This document shows positions 1 to 9,116 of a stretch of DNA of 64,000 nt, in pieces. Both the position numbers and the translations under genes were made by a program. The stretch lies in the NCBI RefSeq assembly GCF_001467945.1, contig NZ_LNYQ01000013.1, forward strand, positions 382,684 to 446,683, in the 5' to 3' direction. The stretch comes from Legionella parisiensis (lineage in GTDB: Bacteria > Pseudomonadota > Gammaproteobacteria > Legionellales > Legionellaceae). The notes under the pieces are model-generated. The model did no database searches. It was not told where the DNA came from and saw nothing but the letters and a program-made list of their open reading frames with translations. Every line of letters starts with the position of its first letter. Within the stretch, counting starts at the first letter, position 1.

Positions 1-575
1 TTTGAATGTTGTCCAGTTAAAGCATAACCTTTAGCAATGGTATTAATGTTTGCTTTATGGTGTTCCAAGTAATACAGCACTTGCTCATGATTCTCCGCAC
101 AAGCATAGCCTTCAGCAATTGCATGAACACTGGCTTTAAATTTTTTTCTATAGTGTTCAACCTGGTCATCATTTTTTGCAAAAGCATATCCTTGGGCGAT
201 TGCATGGACGCTTGCTTTATATTTCGCCTGATATTCTCCAACCATTAAGGTGTTTCCGGCTACAGCATAGCCTTGAGCAATAATGTCAATGCTTGCTTTA
301 TATAGTCTGCGGTACTCATCAACTTGATCATGTTTTCCGGCCATGGCATAAGCATAGGCAATGCAATCAACGTTTGCACCGAGCTCACGTAACCATTCTA
401 CTTGCTTAAATTGTCCTTTTATTGCTAACTCAGCCGCTGGGGTAAGTAGCGGATGATCGCTTCTTTTAGGGTCAACATGTGCTCCATTTAACCTTTTGCG
501 TAGATCTTCTCTATCCGTTGCTTTTAATGCTGATAGGTATATATGGGAATACATAAAGTTAATCTTATAAAACAT
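1..575 (-). CDS. Protein with 27-residue tandem repeats, 5' part of gene
   Basis: Read leftward from ATG at 575 (an in-frame ATG at 554 is the alternative; neither has a strong ribosome site). No stop occurs before the window edge, so the C-terminus is missing; about 191 residues are visible. The first ~75 residues look loosely ankyrin-like (TPAAELAIKGQFKQVEWL, then LRELGA). After that come four full units and one partial unit of exactly 27 residues (81 bp), each of the form x-I-A-x-G-Y-A-x-A-x-N-x-x-x-V-x-x-Y, ending in K-A-S/N. Such helical repeats suggest a solenoid for protein binding; in Legionella proteins of this style are often considered possible effectors, which is inference here. 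I cannot name the family. Confidence 0.8.
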   Translation of the reverse strand, partial: MFYKINFMYSHIYLSALKATDREDLRKRLNGAHVDPKRSDHPLLTPAAELAIKGQFKQVEWLRELGANVDCIAYAYAMAGKHDQVDEYRRLYKASIDIIAQGYAVAGNTLMVGEYQAKYKASVHAIAQGYAFAKNDDQVEHYRKKFKASVHAIAEGYACAENHEQVLYYLEHHKANINTIAKGYALTGQHS

Positions 576-718
576 ACTGAATCTAAATTGTACACTAAAT
601 GACTTTATGAGTCGATTTGTGAATGAATGAAATTAATTAATTAGGATTGAAAAGTTAGAAATCCCATGTAAAATTTTCGGGTGAAAATTTTGGACTCAAA
701 TTTATTAGGGATGATTAA

Positions 719-1081
719 ATGCTTAAAAAAACTCTTATCTGTGCTTTATTTTTCTTATTTTCGCTTACAGCACACAGTATGCCTGATGAAGAGAAAGCCT
801 ATCTTGCAAATCAATGCCATGACCTGTCGCAAAAAATTGAAAAATTAAATGTTAATCAAACAAATCCTTGCTCATCTATAATACAGGAATCTGCAAAATT
901 AGTAGAGCATAGCGGAAAATTTATCTTAAAAGAATACTGGTTTAACGCTAGAGCCAACTTGCATCGTTCCTACAGATTATTGAATGACGCGAATCAAATG
1001 ACTTGTAAAACTGCCTCTGGAATTTCTGATGCCCAAAAAGGTATTGAGGATATCTTGGAACAAATATATGGGTTGGAATAG
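719..1081 (+). CDS. Small exported hypothetical protein
   Basis: The 120-residue product starts with a clear signal peptide (KK, then a hydrophobic run LICALFFLFSLTAHS), so it should leave the cytoplasm. The mature part is about 100 residues, mostly predicted helical, with three cysteines (around residues 33, 51 and 97) that could form a disulphide. An AGGG-containing ribosome site precedes the ATG. The gene is divergent from the repeat protein on its left. I recognise no domain; function unknown. Confidence 0.7.
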   Translation: MLKKTLICALFFLFSLTAHSMPDEEKAYLANQCHDLSQKIEKLNVNQTNPCSSIIQESAKLVEHSGKFILKEYWFNARANLHRSYRLLNDANQMTCKTASGISDAQKGIEDILEQIYGLE

Positions 1082-1320
1082 AACTAATGAGAAAAAATGG
1101 TATCAATATAAGACGATGAGATGATAAGGTACTCAATGGCATGATATAAAATCAAAATACTACATCCCACGCTATGCGCGAAATCCAGCGCTGCATGCAC
1201 GATTCAATGGATGCCGTGCATAAAGCACATAAGTAGATACAAAAAGGCTATTTTATGTTCAAAAATTGGATGTGTTTACCCTGGATAGGATGACTAAGTC
1301 TCTAAAAAAGGAAAAACAAA

Positions 1321-1919
1321 TGAAAATTATTGTAGTTGGCGGAACTGGGTTAATAGGTGAAGCGGTATGTAAAGAGCTGAAACAACGGCACACAGTGATT
1401 ACAGTAGGGCATACTAATGGTGATTTTCAAGTTGACATTAGAGATGCTCGTTCAATCGAATTGTTATACAAATCAATAGGTTCGTTCGATGCGGTTGTAG
1501 CAGTAACGGGTGAAGTGTATTTTGAAACGTTAACTGCTTTTACTGAAGAACAGTATACTATTGGTCTGAATAGCAAATTGATGGGGCAAGTCAGGCTCGT
1601 GTTAACGGGACTTAAATACATCAATAAGGGAGGCTCCTTTACTTTAACAAGCGGTGTTTTAAGCCATGATCCAATCCTTATGGGAACGTCTGCATCTATG
1701 GTCAATGGGGCAATCGATTCTTTTGTAAAAAGCGCAGCGATTGAACTACCTCATCATCTTCGTATCAATGCAGTAAGTCCTACAGTTATCTCGGAAGCAA
1801 TGAATCGCTATGCACCTTTTTTTCGTGGTTTTGAACCGGTACCTGTCAATCGAGTTGCCTTGGCATATAGTAAAAGTGTTGAAGGAGCTCAAACGGGTAT
1901 CGTTTATTCTGTTGAGTAA
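1321..1919 (+). CDS. Short-chain dehydrogenase/reductase-like protein lacking YxxxK
   Basis: This 199-residue protein begins with the dinucleotide-binding glycine motif GGTGLIG right after the start. It follows the short SDR layout: a D-x-R acidic patch after strand 3, an AVTGEV segment in place of NNAG, SFTLTSG, then a conserved SASMVNGAIDSFV helix and INAVSPT. The Tyr-x-x-x-Lys pair of classical SDRs is replaced in that helix by Met/Val/Asn, as in a subgroup of ~200-residue SDR-like proteins. Catalysis may therefore differ or be absent. ATG at 1321 is chosen over the upstream ATG at 1266 because AAAAGG lies at good spacing and the Rossmann motif starts directly after it. Substrate unknown. 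Confidence 0.85.
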
Positions 1920-1996
1920 AACTCCAGAGTTCACGATATGATTGATTCCAGGGCATGCTGGAGTGACGACTTAGGTTATTGAGGAATGATGTTAAA

Positions 1997-2794
1997 ATGC
2001 AGATGAGAATGTCCCGTTTTTTTTTGTTTTCCTGTTTATTTGCAGCAAAAATTAATGCAGCTGTTCCAGTGGATTTAATGTTTCATAATAAACCCATAGA
2101 TCCTTTATGTTTTTTTAACATCGACGGAAAGACCATTGATCTGAAACAATGCGGGCAGGAAAAAGAAAAATATGTTATCAAAGGGCATAATTCCCAGCTC
2201 ATAGCACAAGGATATATTGGTTATAATTGGCAAGATCCTCAGTTTCCAGACTCAGCTGAAGGGTATAGCTATTATAGATTTTTTAACGCTGGGGAAAACC
2301 TATATTGGCTTTATACAATTAATAGCGGTGGGGGTACTGGTAATTTTACCTCCATCCATCGAGTTAAAAGGAAAAATACGGATACATTAGAGGTTGAAAC
2401 TCTGGTAGATGGTGATCGGTGTAATGGCGGCCTGCAAGATGTAGCTGAAATCAATAATCACTTAAATTTTAGCCAGAATCTTACTGCCTATGATCTTATT
2501 GCATTATCCAAAAATTTAGACCCCAAAGTTAAAGCGTATGATGATTTAGCGGCATGCGCCATTTGTTGTGTTGCTAAAGCATATTATAAAGTGAACTCAA
2601 ATATGCAACTGAAATTGAGTTATGTGGATTTAGGAGCTACTGAAGAAACCCAAGAAATGCCCGATCAGGGGGCGCTGCAGTCATGTTTTAATCACTTAAT
2701 CGCTTCTTATGTTACCGCTGGTAAAACTCAGTTAAAGCAAGATATGCTTGATGGGCTGGCAGCAAAATTTAAGCAAACATGTAAGAAAAAATAA
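1997..2794 (+). CDS. Exported hypothetical protein, Cys-containing
   Basis: The ATG at 1997 has GAGGA eleven bases upstream; a TTG at 1979 would also be in frame but is less likely. The 265-residue product opens with a signal peptide ending near INAA. The mature protein has Tyr/Gly-rich beta-like sequence in the first half (YSYYRFFNAG, TINSGGGTGNF) and a helical second half with a cysteine cluster (AACAICCVA) and further Cys. It is probably periplasmic or secreted. No family recognised. The next gene follows after 45 bp in the same direction and may be co-transcribed. Confidence 0.75.
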   Translation: MQMRMSRFFLFSCLFAAKINAAVPVDLMFHNKPIDPLCFFNIDGKTIDLKQCGQEKEKYVIKGHNSQLIAQGYIGYNWQDPQFPDSAEGYSYYRFFNAGENLYWLYTINSGGGTGNFTSIHRVKRKNTDTLEVETLVDGDRCNGGLQDVAEINNHLNFSQNLTAYDLIALSKNLDPKVKAYDDLAACAICCVAKAYYKVNSNMQLKLSYVDLGATEETQEMPDQGALQSCFNHLIASYVTAGKTQLKQDMLDGLAAKFKQTCKKK

Positions 2795-2839
2795 ATGAAT
2801 TGTGACGTTGCTACAATCCATCTATAAAAGGAGAACTGC

Positions 2840-3610
2840 GTGCTACGTACCCTTGTTGCTCATATCTATCCGCCATTCATTTTCTTATTTTGGATAACTT
2901 TTTTTTTGATTCTCACTAAGGTGCTTTTTTCTTATAAACGCAATACGATGCATATTAATGCCGAGATGCATGGTACACGATTGGTTGTCAGCATCATAGG
3001 AGGTCTTTTTAGTATTTTCCTGGGATTTGTAACCTTTATCTCATGGACCAATTACAAAGAAGCAACAGATCTTGTCGCACAAGAGACGACCCAGATATAT
3101 ACCACTTGGGAGAATAGCAGAGGGTTTCCCTCTCCTATTTTTCAAAATATTGATAAAATGCTTCATGCTTATGTTTTATCGATACTCAACGATGAATTAT
3201 CTTCAATGAAAAAGGGGAACGCATCATCAATAACTCAAGATGCAAGTAATACTCTATACTCGGAATTCTTGAAATATCATCCAGAAGATTCATTTATCCA
3301 ATCCTTTTATAATCGAGCAATTTCCTCGTTGAATGCAGCAACTGAGACAAGAAACCAGCGTATCAATATGCTTAATGTCATTATCCCAACAGCATGGTAC
3401 TTTATGATCTTAATTGGCACATTTACGATTATTTGTGTTTCAATTTTTTTGCTGGAAGGGATTTTTGTGGAAATTTGTATTCACGTGATGCTCTGTATTT
3501 TTCTGTCCTTTTATCTCACTGCAATTATCATTTTAAGCCATCCTTTGTCGGGCTTGATTACGATTTCTAATGAACCCTATAAGGCTCTTATTTCTAAGAT
3601 GAATGCTTGA
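2840..3610 (+). CDS. DUF4239-like integral membrane protein
   Basis: A GTG start at 2840 lies seven bases after AAGGAG. The 256-residue product has two hydrophobic segments near the N-terminus (residues ~10-32 and ~50-72), a soluble helical middle with the LVAQETTQI stretch, and two segments near the C-terminus (~184-206 and ~210-235). This layout, with a conserved E-T pair after the second membrane helix, fits the bestrophin-like DUF4239 family, whose role is not established. The assignment is from pattern recognition only. Confidence 0.7.
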   Translation: MLRTLVAHIYPPFIFLFWITFFLILTKVLFSYKRNTMHINAEMHGTRLVVSIIGGLFSIFLGFVTFISWTNYKEATDLVAQETTQIYTTWENSRGFPSPIFQNIDKMLHAYVLSILNDELSSMKKGNASSITQDASNTLYSEFLKYHPEDSFIQSFYNRAISSLNAATETRNQRINMLNVIIPTAWYFMILIGTFTIICVSIFLLEGIFVEICIHVMLCIFLSFYLTAIIILSHPLSGLITISNEPYKALISKMNA

Positions 3611-3776
3611 CTTTAGTGTGTTGCCACAATAATGCTCTGGTTGATAAGAGAATTTATTGGCTAGATATTCTATTTTTATCATTTTTTTCAGTCTCTCCTT
3701 AATTTCTAATTTGAGCTATGCTTATTTCAAATAAGCCAGCGCAATATTGTGTTCTAGAGCAGGGAGAATGCCAAAA

Positions 3777-4697
3777 ATGAGTTATTTTAATGCAAAAGAT
3801 CCAGTATGCGAGACTCAAGGATGCCCCAAGCAAGTGAGCATAGCACTTATTCCACGATCAGTTGATCTTGGCGGGTTTCAAGTAGAGCGCATTTTACCAT
3901 CCAGAGAAAGAAGAACTGTAGGACCTTTTGTTTTTTGGGATCAAGCGGGGCCTAGTGAACTGCCTATGGGAGAAGGGATTGACGTGTTCCCGCACCCCCA
4001 TATTGGTTTATCAACCATGACTTATTTATTTTCTGGAAAACTGGAACATCGTGATACGCTCGGCAGTCATCAAATTATTACCCCGGGTGAGGTGAATTTG
4101 ATGACTGCTGGCCGAGGGATTGCTCATTCCGAACGTACGCCACATCAGGATCGCCTCTATCCTCAGCTTTTTTTTGGTATCCAATGTTGGCTAGCATTGC
4201 CCCTTAATAAAGAGGAAACCAATCCTTCATTTACCCATTATGATAAAAGTGCTATTCCTATACACAATGATGATAAAAATATGAGTTTGCGAATCATTGC
4301 TGGAGAATGGATGGGGTCCAAATCATCGGTTAATACTCAAAATGAGGCGCTTTTTGTTGAATGTAAACTGACGGCTCATGCCAAGTTGCTCATTCCAGCA
4401 ACAGTAGAAGAACGGGCAATCCATATTGTGAATGGTAAGATTACAATTGATGCGGTTCAATATGATGCTACAACAATGCTCATTCTTAAAACAGGGGCTG
4501 AAATCATAGTAAGGGCTACTTCGGATGTACATATGATTATTTTGGGCGGACCGGCTCTTGAACAACGGCGGTATCTTTGGTGGAATTTTGTAGCCAGTTC
4601 GAAAGAAAGAATTGAGCAGGCCAAATTGGATTGGAAGGAAGGGAAGTTTGGAAAAATACCTGGTGATGAACACGAATTCATTCCTTTGCCAGAGTAA
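3777..4697 (+). CDS. Pirin family protein
   Basis: A bicupin protein of 306 residues. The N-terminal cupin has the pirin signature: VERILPSRERRTVGPFVFWD, then HPHIGL, LEHRDTLG and GRGIAHSE, which together carry the metal-binding His, His, His, Glu set. The C-terminal half is the second, metal-free cupin (PF05726-like). Pirins bind Fe and some act as quercetinases; others are regulators or redox proteins, and the role here is unknown. The start at 3777 is preferred because GGGAG lies ten bases upstream; the ATG at 3768 is almost touching that site. Confidence 0.9.
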   Translation: MSYFNAKDPVCETQGCPKQVSIALIPRSVDLGGFQVERILPSRERRTVGPFVFWDQAGPSELPMGEGIDVFPHPHIGLSTMTYLFSGKLEHRDTLGSHQIITPGEVNLMTAGRGIAHSERTPHQDRLYPQLFFGIQCWLALPLNKEETNPSFTHYDKSAIPIHNDDKNMSLRIIAGEWMGSKSSVNTQNEALFVECKLTAHAKLLIPATVEERAIHIVNGKITIDAVQYDATTMLILKTGAEIIVRATSDVHMIILGGPALEQRRYLWWNFVASSKERIEQAKLDWKEGKFGKIPGDEHEFIPLPE

Positions 4698-4746
4698 ACC
4701 GTTTACGTTAGGCTTTAATAGGTATTCATTAAAAAGGATCTTGAAA

Positions 4747-6459
4747 ATGAAAAAATCTGATCAGGAAACTCAATATCTCAAAGATGGCAGCATCAAAACC
4801 ATATTGACAGGTTATAATCTGCTGAATAACTCTAGATTGAACAAGGGTACTGCGTTCACTAATAGTGAAAGGGATGCTTTCTCTCTTCACGGTTTGTTAC
4901 CACCACAAGTGAGTGCTTTGCATGAGCAGCAAAAACGCCGCTACGATATCTTGGCCTCATTGCCAACCTCTTTAGAAAAGTATAGTTTCTTACGCGATCT
5001 CCAAGATAACAATGAAACCCTTTTTTACTCGTTGATCATTAATAATATCGAGGGAATGTTACCCATTGTTTACACTCCCATTGTTGGTGAGGGATGCCAA
5101 AAATTTAGTGAAGTATTCCGCAAGCCTCGAGGTCTATTTCTTAGCTATCCCAATAAGAACTTGATTGATCAAATCTTTGCTCACCCACGTTATGACTTAA
5201 TTAAGTGCATCGTCGTGAGTGACGGTGAGCGTATCCTTGGTCTCGGTGATCAAGGAGCAGGTGGAATGGGAATTCCAATAGGTAAAATGGCACTCTATAC
5301 CGCTTTGGCCGGTATTCCCCCCCAATATTGTTTGCCCATTCTTCTGGATGTGGGAACAGACAATGAAGAGCGATTAGCTGATCCTCTCTATATTGGTTGG
5401 CGGCACAATCGTATTCGTGGTGCCGAGTATGACGAATTTGTTGATACATTTGTATCTGCGGTTAAGCGACGTTGGCCAAACGTTCTTCTGCAATGGGAAG
5501 ATTTTGCCGGGGTGAATGCTGCGCGGTTGTTGGCGCGCTATCGAGACCAACTATGCACTTTTAATGATGACATCCAGGGAACTGCAGCTATGGCGACAGG
5601 AACTCTACTTTCTGCCATTAATGTGACTGGAGTTCCACTAAAGGATCAGAAAATTGTGTTTCTAGGTTTCGGTGGTACGGGTTATGGAATTGCTCAATTG
5701 ATGCGTAGTGCACTTAGAGATGCAGGATTAAGTGATCAGGAAGCTGGCGATCGTATTTATGCTGTGGACAGATATGGACTTCTTGTAGAGGGGAGTAAAG
5801 GATTGACCGCTGATCAGGCCGTCTTTGCCCGCAAACGTTCTGAAGTCGCGGGATGGCAGGTTACTCATTCCGAGGAAATAGGATTGCTTGATGTGGTTCG
5901 TAATGTCAAACCTACAGCACTAATTGGTGTTTCTACACAACAAGGGGCATTTACCGAAGAAGTAGTACGTACTATGGCGAAATATACGGAGCGCCCGGTT
6001 ATTTTCCCCCTTTCCAATCCTACTTCTCACAGTGAAGCAATACCGAAAGATCTTCTCAATTGGACGGAAGGCAGGGCTTTAATCGGAACAGGAAGCCCGT
6101 TTGATCCCGTACAATTCAATGGAAAAGAGTATCATATTGATCAAACAAATAATTCATACATTTTTCCAGGTTTAGCTTTAGGCATTATCTCTTCTAAAGC
6201 AAAACGAGTTTCTGATGACATGATTAAGGCTGCTGCACTTGCTCTTGCAGCATGTTCTCCTGCTCGGGAAAATAAATCGGCTAACCTACTACCCCCGCTT
6301 GCACACCTTCGCTTAATTAGTCTTGCAGTTGCAAAAGCTGTAGCGAAACAGGCAATATCGGAAGGTCTTGCCGGGGTAAATGAATCAGAGTTTGAGGACG
6401 AGATTGCTAATAATGTATGGGAGCCAGTTTACAAGCCTTATTATTTGCTGATTAAGTGA
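4747..6459 (+). CDS. maeA: NAD-dependent malic enzyme
   Basis: Oxidative decarboxylation of malate to pyruvate in the cytoplasm. The 570-residue length matches E. coli MaeA/SfcA. Visible family motifs are LPIVYTPIVGEGC (malic_N), SDGERILGLGDQGAGGMGIP with the catalytic region, LDVGTDNEER, WEDFAGVNAARLL and the metal-binding FNDDIQGTAA. The NAD domain has FLGFGGTGYGIAQ, and GTGSPFDPV and the NNSYIFPGL segment follow. The frame runs upstream to 4612 but the ATG at 4747 has AAGG at proper spacing and starts the homologous part. Malic enzyme supplies pyruvate and reducing power during growth on amino acids, the main carbon source of Legionella. Confidence 0.96.
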   Translation: MKKSDQETQYLKDGSIKTILTGYNLLNNSRLNKGTAFTNSERDAFSLHGLLPPQVSALHEQQKRRYDILASLPTSLEKYSFLRDLQDNNETLFYSLIINNIEGMLPIVYTPIVGEGCQKFSEVFRKPRGLFLSYPNKNLIDQIFAHPRYDLIKCIVVSDGERILGLGDQGAGGMGIPIGKMALYTALAGIPPQYCLPILLDVGTDNEERLADPLYIGWRHNRIRGAEYDEFVDTFVSAVKRRWPNVLLQWEDFAGVNAARLLARYRDQLCTFNDDIQGTAAMATGTLLSAINVTGVPLKDQKIVFLGFGGTGYGIAQLMRSALRDAGLSDQEAGDRIYAVDRYGLLVEGSKGLTADQAVFARKRSEVAGWQVTHSEEIGLLDVVRNVKPTALIGVSTQQGAFTEEVVRTMAKYTERPVIFPLSNPTSHSEAIPKDLLNWTEGRALIGTGSPFDPVQFNGKEYHIDQTNNSYIFPGLALGIISSKAKRVSDDMIKAAALALAACSPARENKSANLLPPLAHLRLISLAVAKAVAKQAISEGLAGVNESEFEDEIANNVWEPVYKPYYLLIK

Positions 6460-6774
6460 GCCGTTATTCCTACGCCCAGCCCCAGGGCTTGTGCACGAAC
6501 TGTCTGCAGGACGTAGGATAAGTAAGTGTGCAGTATTTATTGAATAATGACTCAATACATCAAAGTTTTTAATCAAAAAATAAAACCATGCTTTAGATTG
6601 TTTAGCAACGAGGATTTTAATTGTTTTTTTAAAGGCGTCAAAATAAAATTTATATAAAAATCATTGTGTTAACTTATAATTTAATAAAGTTAGCAAGTAT
6701 AAAATACTGTGGTATGATGCTCAAAAGTGAAAGAACCTGTTTTTGTTTGACAGAAACTGTAGCGAATAGAGGAC
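6460..6774. other. Intergenic region with an inverted repeat
   Basis: 315 bases without a gene. Just after maeA the arms TCCTACG (6468-6474) and CGTAGGA (6512-6518) can pair, with a smaller GCCCC/GGGC hairpin inside; this may end maeA transcripts although no T-run follows. The rest is very AT-rich leader DNA of the histidine kinase gene; I could not fix a promoter. Confidence 0.4.
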
Positions 6775-7968
6775 ATGATGATAAACTCCAAGATATCATT
6801 GGATTTAAAAAAGAAATGCCCCAAAGATCTGTTTTCGAATAACCTCACCTATGAAATCTCTCATGATTACTTAATGGAATTGCTTGATGTTGGTAAATTA
6901 AATGTTTGGCAGTGGGATCTGGGTACAAATGAAATCATCGATTTTGGATATTCAGAATCGTTGTCTGTTTTAAACGAAAACAGTGAAGTAGGACATATCG
7001 ATCATTTTATAACGCGACTTCATCCAGATGATCGAGAGGAAATTGCCAATACGTTGGTAAACTCTTTAACTCATTTTGAGGATCATTATGCCGATTTTCG
7101 TGTTTTATCTACCAAAGGACATTATGAATGGGTATCGGCTCGGGGTCGTTACATCCGTGATGCAAAGAATAATCCAATTAAAATGATTGGTACCTGGCAT
7201 TTTATTACGGAACAGAAACATAATCAGGAATTAATTAAGTTACAACAAACGACGCTTGAGCGTATATCAAGATGTTATTTTTCAGGGGAGGCCGCATCTT
7301 CATTATCTCATGAAATCTCTCAACCATTATTGGCATTAAATTCTTACTTGCTAGGAAGTATTTTGCGCTTACAGCAAGAGGATGAAGGAGCCAATGAATT
7401 TATAAACGTGCTCCAGAAAGCATTAGAGCAAGTTGAATTGATAAGTACCATTATTAAGCGTATGAAGCGATTTGTTACTCATGGAGAATTACATTTTGAG
7501 CGCGTTAATTTAACTTCTCTAGCAAAGCAGTCGGTCATTCTGTCAAAATTTTATTCCAACTTTTCAGGAACAGTTCAGTATGAGTTTGATGAGGATTTAA
7601 ATGAAGTTTATTTGGATCGGAATCAAATGCGACAAGTTTTTTTAAACCTTATTAATAATGCCTTTGAGGCGATGTTCGATGCAAAAACGATGGATCCTAT
7701 CTTGGTTATCAGGATAAAGAACTATGAAACGGATGTATTGGTTACTATTGTTGATAATGGCTCTGGAGTGCCACAAAATGTACTCGATAATCTATTTACT
7801 TCATGTTATAGCACCAAAGAATACGGCTTGGGTATTGGCTTAAGTATTTGTAAAAAAATTATTGAGGCACATGGAGGAAACATCAAAATAGACAGAAACC
7901 CTTCTGGAGAAGGAACTGTAAGTTCTTTTAGATTACCTAATCAATTTATGGAGTCTCACGATGGATAA
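6775..7968 (+). CDS. Soluble PAS-domain sensor histidine kinase
   Basis: A 397-residue kinase with no membrane segment, so it senses a cytoplasmic signal. A PAS_3-type fold spans about residues 38-148 (VWQWDLG, LHPDDR, EWVSARGRYIRD). The dimerisation/phosphoacceptor helix follows, with His179 in SSLSHEISQPL, the FixL/DctB-type H-box. The ATPase domain has the N-box NLINNAFEAM, DNGSGVP and the G2 box GLGIGLSICK. The next gene, a receiver protein, overlaps by 8 bp and is surely its partner. Resembles FixL/TodS-type kinases. GAGG precedes tandem ATG codons at 6775 and 6778. Confidence 0.92.
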   Translation: MMINSKISLDLKKKCPKDLFSNNLTYEISHDYLMELLDVGKLNVWQWDLGTNEIIDFGYSESLSVLNENSEVGHIDHFITRLHPDDREEIANTLVNSLTHFEDHYADFRVLSTKGHYEWVSARGRYIRDAKNNPIKMIGTWHFITEQKHNQELIKLQQTTLERISRCYFSGEAASSLSHEISQPLLALNSYLLGSILRLQQEDEGANEFINVLQKALEQVELISTIIKRMKRFVTHGELHFERVNLTSLAKQSVILSKFYSNFSGTVQYEFDEDLNEVYLDRNQMRQVFLNLINNAFEAMFDAKTMDPILVIRIKNYETDVLVTIVDNGSGVPQNVLDNLFTSCYSTKEYGLGIGLSICKKIIEAHGGNIKIDRNPSGEGTVSSFRLPNQFMESHDG

Positions 7969-8413
7969 GACAATTTATATTGTGGACGATGATGAGAACG
8001 TATTGCGTGCATTGAAATGGCTTTTTGATTCAATGAGTTTTGAGGTTAAAACCTACTTGAATTCAACAGATTTTCTGGAGCAATATGATCCCAAGCATGT
8101 CGGATGTTTGATTGCTGATGTCCGAATGCCTGATATAGATGGTCTTGAGTTACTCGAAAAATTAAAAGGGCAAAATAGCCTGCTTAAGGTAATTATTATT
8201 ACAGCCTATGGTGATATACCTATGGCTGTTCGAGCGATAAAAGCTGGAGCAATTGATTTTATTACCAAACCGATAAATGAGAAGGATTTATTAAAACTGA
8301 TTAAAAAATGTCTTGAACATTATCCAAATCATACGACCCAGACGGTTAATAAATATGAACTTTTAACCGAAATTGAGCTGAAGGCCCTCGAAGCCATTTG
8401 GAATAAAAATTAA
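7961..8413 (+). CDS. FixJ-like response regulator, receiver domain with truncated HTH
   Basis: The receiver domain fills residues 1-120: acidic pocket IVDDDE, phosphoacceptor Asp53 in IADVRMPD, TAYGD, and the conserved Lys in FITKPINEKDLL. FixJ-family regulators continue with a LuxR-type HTH that begins with L-T-x-R-E. Here the last residues are LLTEIELKALEAIW and then NKN-stop, i.e. the protein ends within the first HTH helix. No HTH coding is visible downstream in any frame. It may be a stand-alone receiver, or a degraded regulator. It is coupled to the kinase gene by an 8-bp overlap. Confidence 0.9.
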   Translation: MDKTIYIVDDDENVLRALKWLFDSMSFEVKTYLNSTDFLEQYDPKHVGCLIADVRMPDIDGLELLEKLKGQNSLLKVIIITAYGDIPMAVRAIKAGAIDFITKPINEKDLLKLIKKCLEHYPNHTTQTVNKYELLTEIELKALEAIWNKN

Positions 8414-8426
8414 GTGGATTATATTA

Positions 8427-9116
8427 TCAATATCCTACTAAACCTCTGATGCGACTAGTATAATTCCGCAGCGGGGTTTGCACGATAAAATCCTTCAATG
8501 GGGTATCAATCCCAAAATAGAGAATATTGGCTAAAAAACCATAACAACAGGCATCTAGAGAATGTACTTTATCTCCAAATAGATAGTCTTTATCTCCTAA
8601 AATAAAAAGAATTGCTTTTAAATCATCAATACCTGATTGATATATGTCTTTAGAAGGATATCTGCCAATGCCATGGTAATGATATTTCTCAATATTATAT
8701 TTTCTTACCTGCTCAAGACTGGCTTCAGATAGCTCGGAAAATTGCTTTAAGAACTCAGCTTTGAACAAAGGCCAGAATTGTTCGTCTTGCCAACGCGAAT
8801 AGGACATAACCCAATACATGTGGTTATCTAACATTCGTGTTGTTAAAAAATGAGTGTTTTTTTGTTCTTTTGTTAAATCATGATCTAAATCAACATATTT
8901 TTGCGAAAGATATTGAATGATAATATTACTATCAGTAATGATTTGTCCTTCATCACTTAGGTAAGGCAATTGTCCTCGCGGTGCATTCTGGGTATTAATG
9001 ATATGTTCATGCTGGTACTCTATTTTGGTTAATCTAAGAAAAGTATCTACTTTCAGACCAAAAGGGTTATTATCTGGAAGACCAAAAAGTTCTGGATAAG
9101 AATATAAAACTACCAT
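8427..9116 (-). CDS. Glutathione S-transferase family protein (Fax/metaxin-like)
   Basis: The start is ATG at 9116 with AGGGGA about seven bases upstream; an upstream ATG at 9158 lacks this. The 229-residue product has a thioredoxin-like N-terminal half (LYSYPELFGLPDNNPF, then RGQLPYLSDEGQIITDS with the cis-Pro and the E/D-S pair) and a helical C-terminal half with LFGDKVHSLDACCYGFLA. The S-L-D-A motif and overall order match GST-like proteins of the Fax/metaxin type rather than classical GSTs. Substrate unknown. It converges on the response regulator gene with a 13-bp gap. Confidence 0.85.
   Translation of the reverse strand: MVVLYSYPELFGLPDNNPFGLKVDTFLRLTKIEYQHEHIINTQNAPRGQLPYLSDEGQIITDSNIIIQYLSQKYVDLDHDLTKEQKNTHFLTTRMLDNHMYWVMSYSRWQDEQFWPLFKAEFLKQFSELSEASLEQVRKYNIEKYHYHGIGRYPSKDIYQSGIDDLKAILFILGDKDYLFGDKVHSLDACCYGFLANILYFGIDTPLKDFIVQTPLRNYTSRIRGLVGY

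Noticed and set aside
1..330. Regular 81-bp repeats suggesting a CRISPR-like array
   Set aside because: The period is a multiple of three, the frame is open throughout and differences are codon-like; it is a protein repeat.
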